Source of the DNA: Bacillota bacterium
GTDB taxonomy: Bacteria > Bacillota > Limnochordia > JAAZLZ01
NCBI GenBank assembly: GCA_012799075.1
Contig: JAAZLZ010000018.1
Location: 1 to 12,199 of the forward strand
DNA length: 12,199 nt
Reading direction: 5' to 3'
The translations under genes and the position numbers were made by a program. Every line of letters begins with the position of its first letter. Position 1 is the first letter of the stretch. Positions 1 through 6,689 of this stretch are shown in pieces. The notes below the pieces were generated by a model. It was given only the letters and a program-made list of their open reading frames with translations. It was not told the DNA's origin and made no database searches.

Positions 1-90
1 GTGGAGGTCCGTGACAGACTTTCTCGGAATGGTATTGGCAAACCAGTAACCCTAGATAGACTTTGCCACTGGGGAGACTCTGGCGACTGA
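1..90 (+). CDS. Possible 3' end of an upstream gene (partial)
   Basis: The first frame is open from the window edge to a TGA at 88-90 (29 codons), while the other two forward frames close within 50 bases. The encoded tail, ending HWGDSGD, is not one I recognise. Ribonuclease G or a radical SAM protein often precedes rplU in Bacillota, so this could be the end of such a gene, but nothing seen here proves it. It could equally be an open stretch by chance. Confidence 0.3.
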   Translation: MEVRDRLSRNGIGKPVTLDRLCHWGDSGD

Positions 91-134
91 TGATGCCTGC
101 CCTTGGGGCAGCACCGGCCCAGCTGCGAACGAGC

Positions 135-163
135 TTGACACCCTTGAACACCTGTGCTATGAT
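135..163 (+). promoter_or_regulatory. Sigma-A promoter of the rplU operon
   Basis: A perfect -35 box TTGACA (135-140) is separated by exactly 17 bp from a near-perfect -10 box TATGAT (158-163). Transcription should start near 170, about 100 bases before rplU. It is the strongest promoter I found in the window and suits a ribosomal protein operon. Confidence 0.85.
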
Positions 164-169
164 GCGTTT

Positions 170-271
170 GTGAGTGGCCTGGCGGCCATTCTAGCCGCTC
201 GGAGCGGGCCTTGAATAACCTCTGGCAAAAGGGGTTAGCCTTGATTCCGGCGAGCCTGTTGCATCCTGGGG
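170..271 (+). promoter_or_regulatory. Structured 5' leader of rplU (L21-leader-like)
   Basis: The roughly 100-nt untranslated leader between the promoter and rplU can fold. GCGGC (182-186) pairs with GCCGC (194-198). AACCTC (217-222) pairs with GGGGTT (231-236) around an 8-nt loop. CGCTCGGAGCG (197-207) is an alternative hairpin that competes with the first. Bacillota rplU operons commonly carry an autoregulatory L21 leader RNA, so that role is inferred here. I did not match the Rfam consensus base by base. Confidence 0.45.
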
Positions 272-595
272 GTGGATGTCCTGAAGTATGCAATCGTTGA
301 AACAGGGGGCAAGCAGTACAAGGTGGCAGAAGGCGATACCATCGTGGTGGAGCGGTTAGATGCCCCTGAGGGCTCCCAAATTGAATTGGACAGGGTCTTG
401 TTGGTGGCTGGTGAAGACGGAGTGAAAGTAGGCACTCCCTTTGTGGAAGGGGCCAAGGTCGTGGCCAATGTGGTTGAACATGGCAAAGGGAAGAAGATCT
501 TGGTTTTCAAATACAAGGCCAAGAAGAACTATCGGCTAAGACGGGGCCATCGGCAGCCTTTCACTAAGCTGGCCATCGAGCAGCTGCTTGCATGA
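272..595 (+). CDS. rplU: 50S ribosomal protein L21
   Basis: This is a structural protein of the large ribosomal subunit that binds 23S rRNA. The N-terminus YAIVETGGKQYKV and the later KILVFKYKAKKNYRLRRGHRQ are family signatures, and the length (104-107 residues) is typical. The start is uncertain. GTG at 272 is the first standard start codon but has no usable ribosome binding site. CTG at 281 would give MKYAIVETGG, which is where L21 proteins normally begin, and it lies 8 bases after GGGGG (268-272) and 5-8 bases after the GGGGGTGG run. The gene follows a consensus promoter and overlaps the next gene by an ATGA junction, so it is the first cistron of rplU-prp-rpmA. Confidence 0.97.
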   Translation: MDVLKYAIVETGGKQYKVAEGDTIVVERLDAPEGSQIELDRVLLVAGEDGVKVGTPFVEGAKVVANVVEHGKGKKILVFKYKAKKNYRLRRGHRQPFTKLAIEQLLA

Positions 596-909
596 TTGTG
601 GTTGACCTGTATGAGGATGCCCAGGGCCGCATGCGGGGGTTTAGGGTTCATGGGCATGCGGGGTTTGCACCCCACGGCGAGGATATCGTGTGTGCGGCCG
701 TGTCGGCCTTGACCCAGACGACGGTGCTTGGCCTTGCGGAGCACGCGGGCGCCCGCCCCCGGGTCGATGTTAAAGAAGGGGAGCTTGTCTGTGAGTTTTC
801 TTCCCCCGACACGACGGGCGTTCAGTTGTTGCTGAAGACAATGGTCAGCGGTCTTGAACAGATCGCGACAAGATACCCGGGTCATGTGACCCTAAGGCGA
901 ATCAGCTAG
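592..909 (+). CDS. prp: Ribosomal-processing cysteine protease Prp
   Basis: Prp (YsxB) is the cysteine protease that removes the N-terminal extension of ribosomal protein L27 in Bacillota. The protein has 105 residues, as usual for the family. His22 (in HGHAG) and Cys34 (in DIVCAAVSAL) fall at the spacing, and even the numbering, of the catalytic pair known from the Staphylococcus enzyme. The start ATG overlaps the rplU stop (ATGA), so translation is probably coupled. Its position between rplU and rpmA, with its substrate encoded directly downstream, is the classic arrangement. The L27 encoded here carries a matching cleavage site, so the pair should be functional. Confidence 0.93.
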   Translation: MIVVDLYEDAQGRMRGFRVHGHAGFAPHGEDIVCAAVSALTQTTVLGLAEHAGARPRVDVKEGELVCEFSSPDTTGVQLLLKTMVSGLEQIATRYPGHVTLRRIS

Positions 910-925
910 AAAGGGGGCTTTGGCC

Positions 926-1216
926 ATGATGTTTCATTTTGATCTGCAATTATTTGCTACGAAAAAGGGCGTTGGCAGTTCCAGGAACGGTCGGGATAGC
1001 GCAGCCCAGCGTTTGGGCGTTAAGCGATACGGCGGTCAGTTCGTCAGCGCTGGCAGCATTTTAGTGCGTCAAAGGGGAACCAAGTTCAAGCCTGGACGCA
1101 ATGTAGGCCTCGGCAAGGATGACACTTTGTTTGCCAAGATCGATGGATACGTCGCCTTCGAGCACGATGGCCGCAAAAGCAGGCGGGTCAGCGTCTACGA
1201 TACCGTCACCGCCTAA
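926..1216 (+). CDS. rpmA: 50S ribosomal protein L27 with Prp-cleaved N-terminal extension
   Basis: L27 is a large-subunit protein whose N-terminus reaches the peptidyl transferase centre. The core KKGVGSSRNGRDS, RLGVKRYGG and GSILVRQRGTKF is diagnostic. The first ten residues (MMFHFDLQLF) are the Bacillota extension ending in a Phe followed by Ala. By analogy with Staphylococcus, cleavage by Prp after Phe10 would expose mature ATKKG. ATG at 926 was chosen because AAAGGGGG (910-917) lies 8 bases upstream. TTG at 920 is too close to it, and ATG at 929 is also possible. A strong terminator follows 25 bases after the stop codon. Confidence 0.96.
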   Translation: MMFHFDLQLFATKKGVGSSRNGRDSAAQRLGVKRYGGQFVSAGSILVRQRGTKFKPGRNVGLGKDDTLFAKIDGYVAFEHDGRKSRRVSVYDTVTA

Positions 1217-1240
1217 CCCCAATAGGATTTTTTCCGGTTG

Positions 1241-1274
1241 AAACGCCTTTGGCCTTGGACCAGAGGCGTTTTTT
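1241..1274 (+). terminator. Rho-independent terminator after rpmA
   Basis: AAACGCCTTTGG (1241-1252) pairs with CCAGAGGCGTTT (1260-1271) in a 12-bp stem with one T-G pair and a 7-base loop, followed by a run of six T residues (1269-1274). It ends only 29 bases before the obg start codon, so it either insulates the ribosomal genes or attenuates read-through into obg. Confidence 0.85.
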
Positions 1275-1302
1275 GCCAATGGGGAGACACGGAGGTGGAG
1301 TT

Positions 1303-2589
1303 GTGTTTGTCGATCAGGCTGTAATCAGGGCGAAAGCCGGCGATGGCGGCGATGGGGTGGTAAGCTTTCGCCGGGAAAAATTTGTCCCCGCCGGCGGACC
1401 CGATGGCGGGAATGGGGGCAGGGGGGGCGATGTGGTCCTATTGGCCGACGAGGGACTGCGCACCCTGGTGGAATTCCGCTACCAGTCCCACTTCAAGGCG
1501 GAAAACGGTGCACGCGGCGGTGGCAGCCGCAAACAAGGCAAGACAGGAGCGGACCGCATTATCAAAGTGCCGGTGGGCACCGTCATCAAAGTGGATGGAG
1601 AGGTCGTTGGCGACCTGACCCGCCACGGTCAGACCATGGTCGTTGCCAGGGGGGGCAGGGGTGGACAGGGAAACGCCAGCTTTGCCGGGCCTACCCGCCA
1701 GGCCCCTGCTTTTGCCCAAAAGGGCGAGGCAGGGGAGGAGAGCGTCCTGGAATTGGAGCTGAAACTCCTCGCGGATGTGGGGCTCATCGGCTACCCCAAT
1801 GTGGGCAAGTCGAGCCTTATTGCCCGGATTTCCGCGGCCCGGCCCAAGATCGCCTCCTATCCCTTCACCACCATCACCCCCAATCTGGGGGTTGTGGTGT
1901 TAGATGACCATACAAGCTTCGTGGTCGCAGACATCCCAGGGCTCATTGAAGGCGCCCATCGGGGGGTGGGCCTGGGACACTCGTTTTTGCGGCATGTGGA
2001 AAGGACTCGGGTGCTCATCCACGTATTGGATGCAGCCGCCTTGGAAGGACGGGATCCCATCGCGGATTTCCACAAGATCAACGAAGAGCTGAGGCTCTAT
2101 GATCCGAAGCTAGCCGACCGACCCCAATTGGTTGCCGCCAACAAGATCGATCTGCCCCAATCGGAAGATTACTTGTCCAGAACAATCCAAAGCCTAACCG
2201 AATTGGGCTACGAAGTCTATCCGATTTCCGCGGCAACAGGGAAAGGCGTCGATCGCTTGATCGGGCGCGCGGCGGCTGTTCTAGACGAAATTACTCGCTT
2301 GGAGAAGGATTCCGCGGCGGAAGAGGAGAATCAATATGTAATCTACCGACCAAGTCGTCCCTCATCCCTAAGGGATTTTTCCATCTCCAAAGAGGGGGAT
2401 GTTTTCGTAGTTGAAGGCGAAGGCTTCGAGGGCTGGCTAGCCCGCTTGGACCTAAACAACTACGAGACGCTGATGTATATTCAGCGCACCCTCCAGCGGG
2501 TTGGAGTGAGCGATGCCCTGCGGGAGGCTGGGGTGCAGGACGGAGATACGGTAAAGGTGGGAGACCTGGAATTTGAGTTCGTTGAGTAA
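1303..2589 (+). CDS. obgE: GTPase Obg (CgtA)
   Basis: Obg is an essential GTPase that associates with the 50S subunit and links ribosome maturation with stress and sporulation signalling. The 428-residue protein has the glycine-rich Obg fold at about 1-158 (KAGDGGDG, GGPDGGNGGRGGD). A G domain follows, with the P-loop GYPNVGKSS from residue 163, the switch PFTTITPNLG, DIPGLIEGA, NKID at 280-283 and SAATGKG. The C-terminal OCT domain spans about 345-428. GTG at 1303 gives the family N-terminus FVDQAVI and has GGAGG (1291-1295) seven bases upstream. A longer frame opening with TTG at 1249 would run through the terminator hairpin and is rejected. The next gene, proB, overlaps its end. Confidence 0.97.
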   Translation: MFVDQAVIRAKAGDGGDGVVSFRREKFVPAGGPDGGNGGRGGDVVLLADEGLRTLVEFRYQSHFKAENGARGGGSRKQGKTGADRIIKVPVGTVIKVDGEVVGDLTRHGQTMVVARGGRGGQGNASFAGPTRQAPAFAQKGEAGEESVLELELKLLADVGLIGYPNVGKSSLIARISAARPKIASYPFTTITPNLGVVVLDDHTSFVVADIPGLIEGAHRGVGLGHSFLRHVERTRVLIHVLDAAALEGRDPIADFHKINEELRLYDPKLADRPQLVAANKIDLPQSEDYLSRTIQSLTELGYEVYPISAATGKGVDRLIGRAAAVLDEITRLEKDSAAEEENQYVIYRPSRPSSLRDFSISKEGDVFVVEGEGFEGWLARLDLNNYETLMYIQRTLQRVGVSDALREAGVQDGDTVKVGDLEFEFVE

Positions 2590-3742
2590 TGCGCCTGGGA
2601 AGCTAACCCGGCAATTAGCCGGGGTACATCGGCTGGTGGTCAAAGTAGGAACAAGCACCATTACCCATGCCACCGGCAAGTTGGACTTGGGGCAAATGGA
2701 GAAGCTTGTCAGGGAAATCTCCGATGTGGCCAACTCCGGCAAGGATGTCCTATTGGTCACTTCTGGGGCTATTGGAGCTGGCATGAGCCGTTTGGGCCTA
2801 GACAAACGTCCCGCCACCCTTCCCGGCAAACAAGCCATGGCTGCCGTTGGCCAGGGGCTCTTGATGCAGATTTACGAAAAGCTTTTTTCCGAATATGGGC
2901 AGACTGTCGCCCAGGTATTGCTAACCCGTGAAGACCTCAATGACCGGCGACGCTTCCTCAATTCCCGCAATACCCTCCTTACCTTGCTCGATTACGGCGT
3001 CATTCCCATTATCAACGAAAACGACACGGTGGCGGTGGAAGAGATCCGCGTTGGGGATAACGATACCCTGTCGGCGCTGGTCAGCGGACTGGTGGGAGCG
3101 GATCTTTTGATCATTCTTTCGGATGTGGATGGGGTTTTCACGGCCGACCCGAGGATTGACCCCGAGGCCCGGGTGTTGACGGAGATTAGGGACATCACGC
3201 CGAAGCTTTGGGATGCCGCGGGAGGAGCGGGGAGTTCCCGGGGCACGGGCGGGATGGTCACCAAGCTGGAAGCAGCCCGCATCACCACCGCGTCGGGAGG
3301 GGCTATGGTCATCGCCAATGGCCGAGAACAAGGGGTCATCGGGCGCATCCTGTCAGGGGAGCCCCTGGGCACCCTTTTCCATCAACAAGATCACGCACTA
3401 CAGGGGCGAAAGCGATGGATCGCCTTCTATCAGCGCCCCCGGGGGCGGGTGCTCATCGACCAGGGAGCCCAGCAAGCTTTAGTGAACATGGGCAAGAGCC
3501 TGCTTCCTGTGGGAGTGGTCGATGTTGAAGGGGATTTTGCTCCCGGGGATGTGGTGCGGGTGGTGGATGAAAAAGGCCTTGAGCTGGCTCGCGGCCTTGT
3601 CAACTATTCCTCCTCGGAGCTGGTTAAGATAAAGGGTCTATCCACCCAGAAGGTAGAAGAGCTTCTGGGGTACCGGGACTACGATGAAGTTATCCATCGG
3701 GACAACCTGGCCCTTTGCGAAGGAGGGCGTGCTGATGATTAG
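2573..3742 (+). CDS. proB: Glutamate 5-kinase
   Basis: ProB phosphorylates L-glutamate with ATP, the first step of proline synthesis, in the cytoplasm. The amino-acid kinase domain (about 15-270) shows KVGTSTI near the N-terminus (Lys24), TSGAIGAGMSRLG, INENDTVAVEEIRVGDND, SDVDGVFTADPR and GTGGMVTKLEAA. A C-terminal PUA domain (about 290-380) includes GRVLIDQGA and the segment around SLLPVGVV. The length of 389 residues fits kinases that carry PUA. No in-frame ATG exists nearby. TTG at 2573 has GGTGGGAGA nine bases upstream, and TTG at 2582 is an alternative. Either start overlaps the end of obg, indicating cotranscription and probable translational coupling. Pro-leader features for proline control were not seen. 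Confidence 0.96.
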   Translation: MSSLSNAPGKLTRQLAGVHRLVVKVGTSTITHATGKLDLGQMEKLVREISDVANSGKDVLLVTSGAIGAGMSRLGLDKRPATLPGKQAMAAVGQGLLMQIYEKLFSEYGQTVAQVLLTREDLNDRRRFLNSRNTLLTLLDYGVIPIINENDTVAVEEIRVGDNDTLSALVSGLVGADLLIILSDVDGVFTADPRIDPEARVLTEIRDITPKLWDAAGGAGSSRGTGGMVTKLEAARITTASGGAMVIANGREQGVIGRILSGEPLGTLFHQQDHALQGRKRWIAFYQRPRGRVLIDQGAQQALVNMGKSLLPVGVVDVEGDFAPGDVVRVVDEKGLELARGLVNYSSSELVKIKGLSTQKVEELLGYRDYDEVIHRDNLALCEGGRADD

Positions 3743-4991
3743 TATTGAAGAGCAAGTCCGCCGGCAGGCAAAGGCGGCCCAAGCTGCTGCTCGCAAGATG
3801 GCTTTATTATCATCGGAGCAAAAAAATGCCGCCCTCGAGGCTATGGCCCAAGCCCTGGAAAGGAACAGCCCCCAGATCTTGGCCGCCAATGCCCAGGATC
3901 TGAAATGTGCCCGGGCCAAGGGCCTATCATCTGCCTTGCTTGATCGCTTGACCTTAAGTGAGCAGCGGGTGCTTGATATGGTGGAGGGCCTTCGGGCCGT
4001 TGCCGGTCTTCCCGATCCGGTGGGTGAGGTGGTCCGGGCATGGCGGGTGCCCAGCGGATTGGAAGTAGGGCGGGTGCGGGTGCCTTTGGGTGTGGTGGGG
4101 ATTATCTATGAAGCCCGGCCTAATGTGACCGTTGATGCCGCGGCTTTGTGTCTTAAGGCCGGGAATGCGGTAATCCTCAAGGGCGGCTCCGAGGCGATAG
4201 ACTCCAACAAAGCCATCGCCCGAGCCTTGATCCAAGGCGCCGAAGGAACCGATGTGCCCCCTGAGGCTGTACAGCTGATTGAGTCAACGGACCGGCGGGC
4301 CGTTGCAACGATGATGGAGCAAAGGGGCCTGATCGACGTCCTCATACCCCGGGGCGGCGCTGGTCTTATTCGGACCGTCATGGAAAACAGCACCATTCCC
4401 GTCATCGAGACAGGTGTGGGCAATTGCCACGTTTATGTGGATGTCCACGGAGACTTGGAAATGGCCCGGCGCATTGCAATCAATGCTAAATGCCAGCGGC
4501 CCGGGGTCTGCAACGCCATGGAAACCCTCCTGGTCCACCGGGAGGTGGCCGAAGAGCTTCTCCCTGCATTGGCTGCCCAGCTCATGGAACGGGGGGTCCA
4601 GCTCCGGGGTTGTCCCAGGACCTTGGCTTTGGTCCCCGGAGCCCAACCGGCCCAAGAAGAAGACTGGCATGAGGAGTATTTGGACCTGGTCCTTGCCGTG
4701 AGGGTGGTGGACTCCCTCGATGAGGCCTTGGACCATATTGCCCGCTATGGAAGCAAGCATTCGGAAGCTATCGTAACCGGGGATTATCACGCGGCGCGGC
4801 GGTTTTTGCGGGAGGTGGATGCGGCAGCAGTATACGTTAATGCTTCCACCCGCTTTACCGATGGGGGCCAGTTTGGACTTGGGGCCGAAATGGGCATTTC
4901 GACCCAGAAGCTCCATGCCAGGGGGCCCATGGGACTCGAAGAATTGACAACAACCAAGTTCATCGTTTACGGAGAAGGACAGGTTCGTTAG
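3735..4991 (+). CDS. proA: Gamma-glutamyl phosphate reductase (glutamate-5-semialdehyde dehydrogenase)
   Basis: ProA reduces the glutamyl phosphate made by ProB, using NADPH, to glutamate semialdehyde, which cyclises toward proline. The 418-residue length is normal. VPLGVVGIIYEARPNVTVDA, LKGGSEA, IPRGGAGLI and ETGVGNCHVYVD are typical of this aldehyde dehydrogenase branch. The catalytic cysteine is Cys259 in QRPGVCNAMETLLV. The C-terminus has STRFTDGGQFGLGAEMGIST and the GLEELTTTK signature. ATG at 3735 was chosen because GGAGG (3722-3726) lies 8 bases upstream and the product then begins MISIEEQV. A longer frame from 3684 lies wholly inside proB. The 8-base overlap with proB supports a coupled proBA pair, which suits passing on an unstable intermediate. 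Confidence 0.97.
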   Translation: MISIEEQVRRQAKAAQAAARKMALLSSEQKNAALEAMAQALERNSPQILAANAQDLKCARAKGLSSALLDRLTLSEQRVLDMVEGLRAVAGLPDPVGEVVRAWRVPSGLEVGRVRVPLGVVGIIYEARPNVTVDAAALCLKAGNAVILKGGSEAIDSNKAIARALIQGAEGTDVPPEAVQLIESTDRRAVATMMEQRGLIDVLIPRGGAGLIRTVMENSTIPVIETGVGNCHVYVDVHGDLEMARRIAINAKCQRPGVCNAMETLLVHREVAEELLPALAAQLMERGVQLRGCPRTLALVPGAQPAQEEDWHEEYLDLVLAVRVVDSLDEALDHIARYGSKHSEAIVTGDYHAARRFLREVDAAAVYVNASTRFTDGGQFGLGAEMGISTQKLHARGPMGLEELTTTKFIVYGEGQVR

Positions 4992-5007
4992 AAAGAGGGC
5001 GTTGTCG

Positions 5008-5667
5008 ATGAAAGTGGGGATTATGGGCGGCACCTTTGACCCCATCCATTATGGACACCTGGTGACCGCGGAGGCGGCCCGGGTGGAACTGCAGCTTGAT
5101 GAGGTGGTCTTCGTTCCTACCGGCGACCCGCCCCATAAGTCATATGCTGTGACGGAGGCCAAACACCGCTATTTGATGACGGTCCTTGCTACCCTCACTA
5201 ATCCCTACTTCTCTGTTTCCCGCGTGGATATGGATCGGGAAGGAAAGACCTATACCATAGACACGCTAAGGGATCTACGCATCAGCTATGGGCCCGAAGT
5301 AGAGTTCTATTTCATTACCGGGGCCGACGCCATCCTGGAAATACTGACCTGGAAGAATCCCGAGGAACTGCTAAGTGCCTGCGTGTTCATTGCAGCCAGT
5401 CGCCCCGGCCATTCCCTGGAAAGGATCCAGGAGGTGTTGGGAGGACTCTATACAAATAACAAGGACAGAATCCGTCTGTTGCAGGTACCGGCCTTGGCCA
5501 TATCTTCCACTGATGTCCGGGAACGGGTTGCCACCAGGCGCCCTATCCGGTACCTATTACCCGAAACAGTGGCCTACTATATCGCCAAGACGGGCCTTTA
5601 CCGTGACGATTGGCATACCAGTGGACCGGTCGGGCACACTACAGTTGAGGATCCTGTCACGGATTGA
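5008..5667 (+). CDS. nadD: Nicotinate-nucleotide adenylyltransferase
   Basis: NadD transfers AMP from ATP to nicotinate mononucleotide, making deamido-NAD in NAD synthesis. The 219-residue protein shows the nucleotidyltransferase signature GGTFDPIHYGHL (residues 7-18), with the His pair of the HxGH motif at 14 and 17. It also has VPTGDPPHKS, FITGADAILEI and the C-terminal ISSTDVRERV. ATG at 5008 has GAGGG (4995-4999) eight bases upstream, whereas TTG at 5002 is too near that site. About 20 residues follow the usual end (VAYYIAKTGLY) and have no motif I recognise. It sits 16 bases after proA. In Bacillus the next gene would be yqeK, but here an RNA-binding protein gene intervenes. Confidence 0.95.
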   Translation: MKVGIMGGTFDPIHYGHLVTAEAARVELQLDEVVFVPTGDPPHKSYAVTEAKHRYLMTVLATLTNPYFSVSRVDMDREGKTYTIDTLRDLRISYGPEVEFYFITGADAILEILTWKNPEELLSACVFIAASRPGHSLERIQEVLGGLYTNNKDRIRLLQVPALAISSTDVRERVATRRPIRYLLPETVAYYIAKTGLYRDDWHTSGPVGHTTVEDPVTD

Positions 5668-5679
5668 GGTGAAGTCTAA

Positions 5680-5931
5680 ATGAATAAGACTCTGTACGTG
5701 GGCAATCTGCCCTGGTCAACGACAGAGGAAGAACTGATGGAGGCTTTTGGTGCCCACGGAGAAGTATTGGCAGCGAGGATTATCACCGATCGTCTGACTG
5801 GACGCTCCCGCGGTTTTGGATTTGTGGAGGTTCGCGATGAGGACGCAGAGGCGATGATTGCCAGCATGAATGGAACCGAATTGGAAGGCCGCGAACTGGT
5901 GGTAAGCGAGGCAAAGCCTCGTCCCGAGTAA
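5680..5931 (+). CDS. Small RRM-domain RNA-binding protein
   Basis: This 83-residue protein is essentially a single RNA recognition motif. RNP2 is LYVGNLPW (residues 5-12) and RNP1 is RGFGFVEV (about 46-53), with the aromatic residues that stack on RNA bases. The ending KPRPE is short and lacks the glycine-rich tail common in cyanobacterial relatives. GAGGTGA (5666-5672) overlaps the nadD stop and sits 7 bases before the ATG, so it is likely cotranslated with nadD. A terminator follows directly. Bacterial RRM proteins of this type are thought to bind RNA, and some respond to cold, but no specific target can be inferred here. Confidence 0.9.
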   Translation: MNKTLYVGNLPWSTTEEELMEAFGAHGEVLAARIITDRLTGRSRGFGFVEVRDEDAEAMIASMNGTELEGRELVVSEAKPRPE

Positions 5932-5943
5932 ACAACTAACTGG

Positions 5944-5982
5944 GGGTGCGCCGGCAAGGCGCGCCCTTTGCCTTTGTTTTTA
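5944..5982 (+). terminator. Rho-independent terminator after the RRM gene
   Basis: GGGTGCGCC (5944-5952) pairs with GGCGCGCCC (5958-5966) in a 9-bp stem (one T-G pair) around the loop GGCAA. It is followed by a T-rich tract with TTT, CTTT and TTTTT to about 5981. It closes the obg-proBA-nadD-RRM unit and separates nadD from yqeK. Confidence 0.8.
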
Positions 5983-6047
5983 TAAGCGCCTTGAAAATGT
6001 GTGAACCAATGGCCGACCGACTCCGTCCTCCGGTCCGGATAGGCCAA

Positions 6048-6072
6048 ATTCCCCAACTTCATCCGGGGGAAT
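6048..6072 (+). promoter_or_regulatory. Inverted repeat upstream of yqeK
   Basis: ATTCCCC (6048-6054) and GGGGAAT (6066-6072) form a perfect 7-bp inverted repeat with an 11-base centre. It lies about 43 bases before the yqeK start and just ahead of a weak -10-like TATAGA (6093-6098) for which I see no good -35 box. It could be an operator or an RNA hairpin. The surrounding intergenic stretch from 5983 to 6114 holds nothing else I recognise. Confidence 0.3.
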
Positions 6073-6114
6073 CGTCGCAATCTTAGCATTAGTATAGAAT
6101 GTGAGGGAAATCCG

Positions 6115-6675
6115 TTGCACCGGTTGACCAGACGTTTGAGGAACTGCATACCACTCCCTCGCTATGAGCACTCCCTAAGGGTGGCTGAGATGGGTGAGCA
6201 CCTGGCCGAAATCTGGGGGGCGCCTCGACTGGAAACCATCCAGGCATGTCTCCTTCACGATTGTGCCCGGGACCTCCCCAGGAATATCCTGTTGAAATGG
6301 GGGGTAGAATTTGGTATCATTATCTCTGAGATTGAGTACTATTTCCCGGTATTGCTCCATGCACCCGTTGGAGCTGAATTTGCCCGCCGCAAGTATGGAA
6401 TAACCGACGAGCGAGTGCTCGATGCTATCCGATGGCATACAACGGGTCGTGCTACCATGTCTCTCCTGGAAAAGATCACTCTCCTTTCCGACTATACAGA
6501 GGATGGCCGAAGTTTCCCTGGAATTGAACGTGTCCGGGCTCTTTTGGCTAAAGATCTGGATGAGGCTCTGGTGGTGGCGTTTGATCAAAAAGTCAGCTAC
6601 ATGCTGCAAATGAGTTGGCCGGTCCATCCGTCAACGATTGAAGCGCGGAATTGGCTGGTGTTGAACCGGGATTAG
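6115..6675 (+). CDS. yqeK: HD-domain hydrolase YqeK (diadenosine tetraphosphatase family)
   Basis: YqeK proteins are metal-dependent HD hydrolases that cleave diadenosine tetraphosphate symmetrically, removing a stress-associated nucleotide. The metal ligands are visible in order: His19 (RYEHSLRVA), His48-Asp49 (LLHDCARDL), His82 (LLHAPVGAE), His108 (IRWHTTG) and Asp126 (LLSDYTEDGR). At 186 residues it has the usual size. TTG at 6115 has GAGGGA (6103-6108) six bases upstream, and no better start is in frame. In Bacillus it lies directly after nadD, whereas here it begins a new unit behind a terminator. The gene after it follows within 15 bases or overlaps, depending on that gene's start. Confidence 0.93.
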   Translation: MHRLTRRLRNCIPLPRYEHSLRVAEMGEHLAEIWGAPRLETIQACLLHDCARDLPRNILLKWGVEFGIIISEIEYYFPVLLHAPVGAEFARRKYGITDERVLDAIRWHTTGRATMSLLEKITLLSDYTEDGRSFPGIERVRALLAKDLDEALVVAFDQKVSYMLQMSWPVHPSTIEARNWLVLNRD

Positions 6676-6689
6676 GGGGTCTCAAATCG

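Noticed and set aside
97..111. Hairpin CTGCCC-TTG-GGGCAG as a terminator of the upstream gene
   Set aside because: The stem is only 6 bp and no T-tract follows. It could still be a weak hairpin.
1249..1302. Upstream extension of obg to a TTG at 1249
   Set aside because: It would translate the terminator hairpin. GTG 1303 has the ribosome binding site and the family N-terminus.
4284..5045. Minus-strand frame of 253 codons opposite proA
   Set aside because: It is a long antisense shadow of a clearly conserved gene in GC-rich DNA, with no protein family resemblance.
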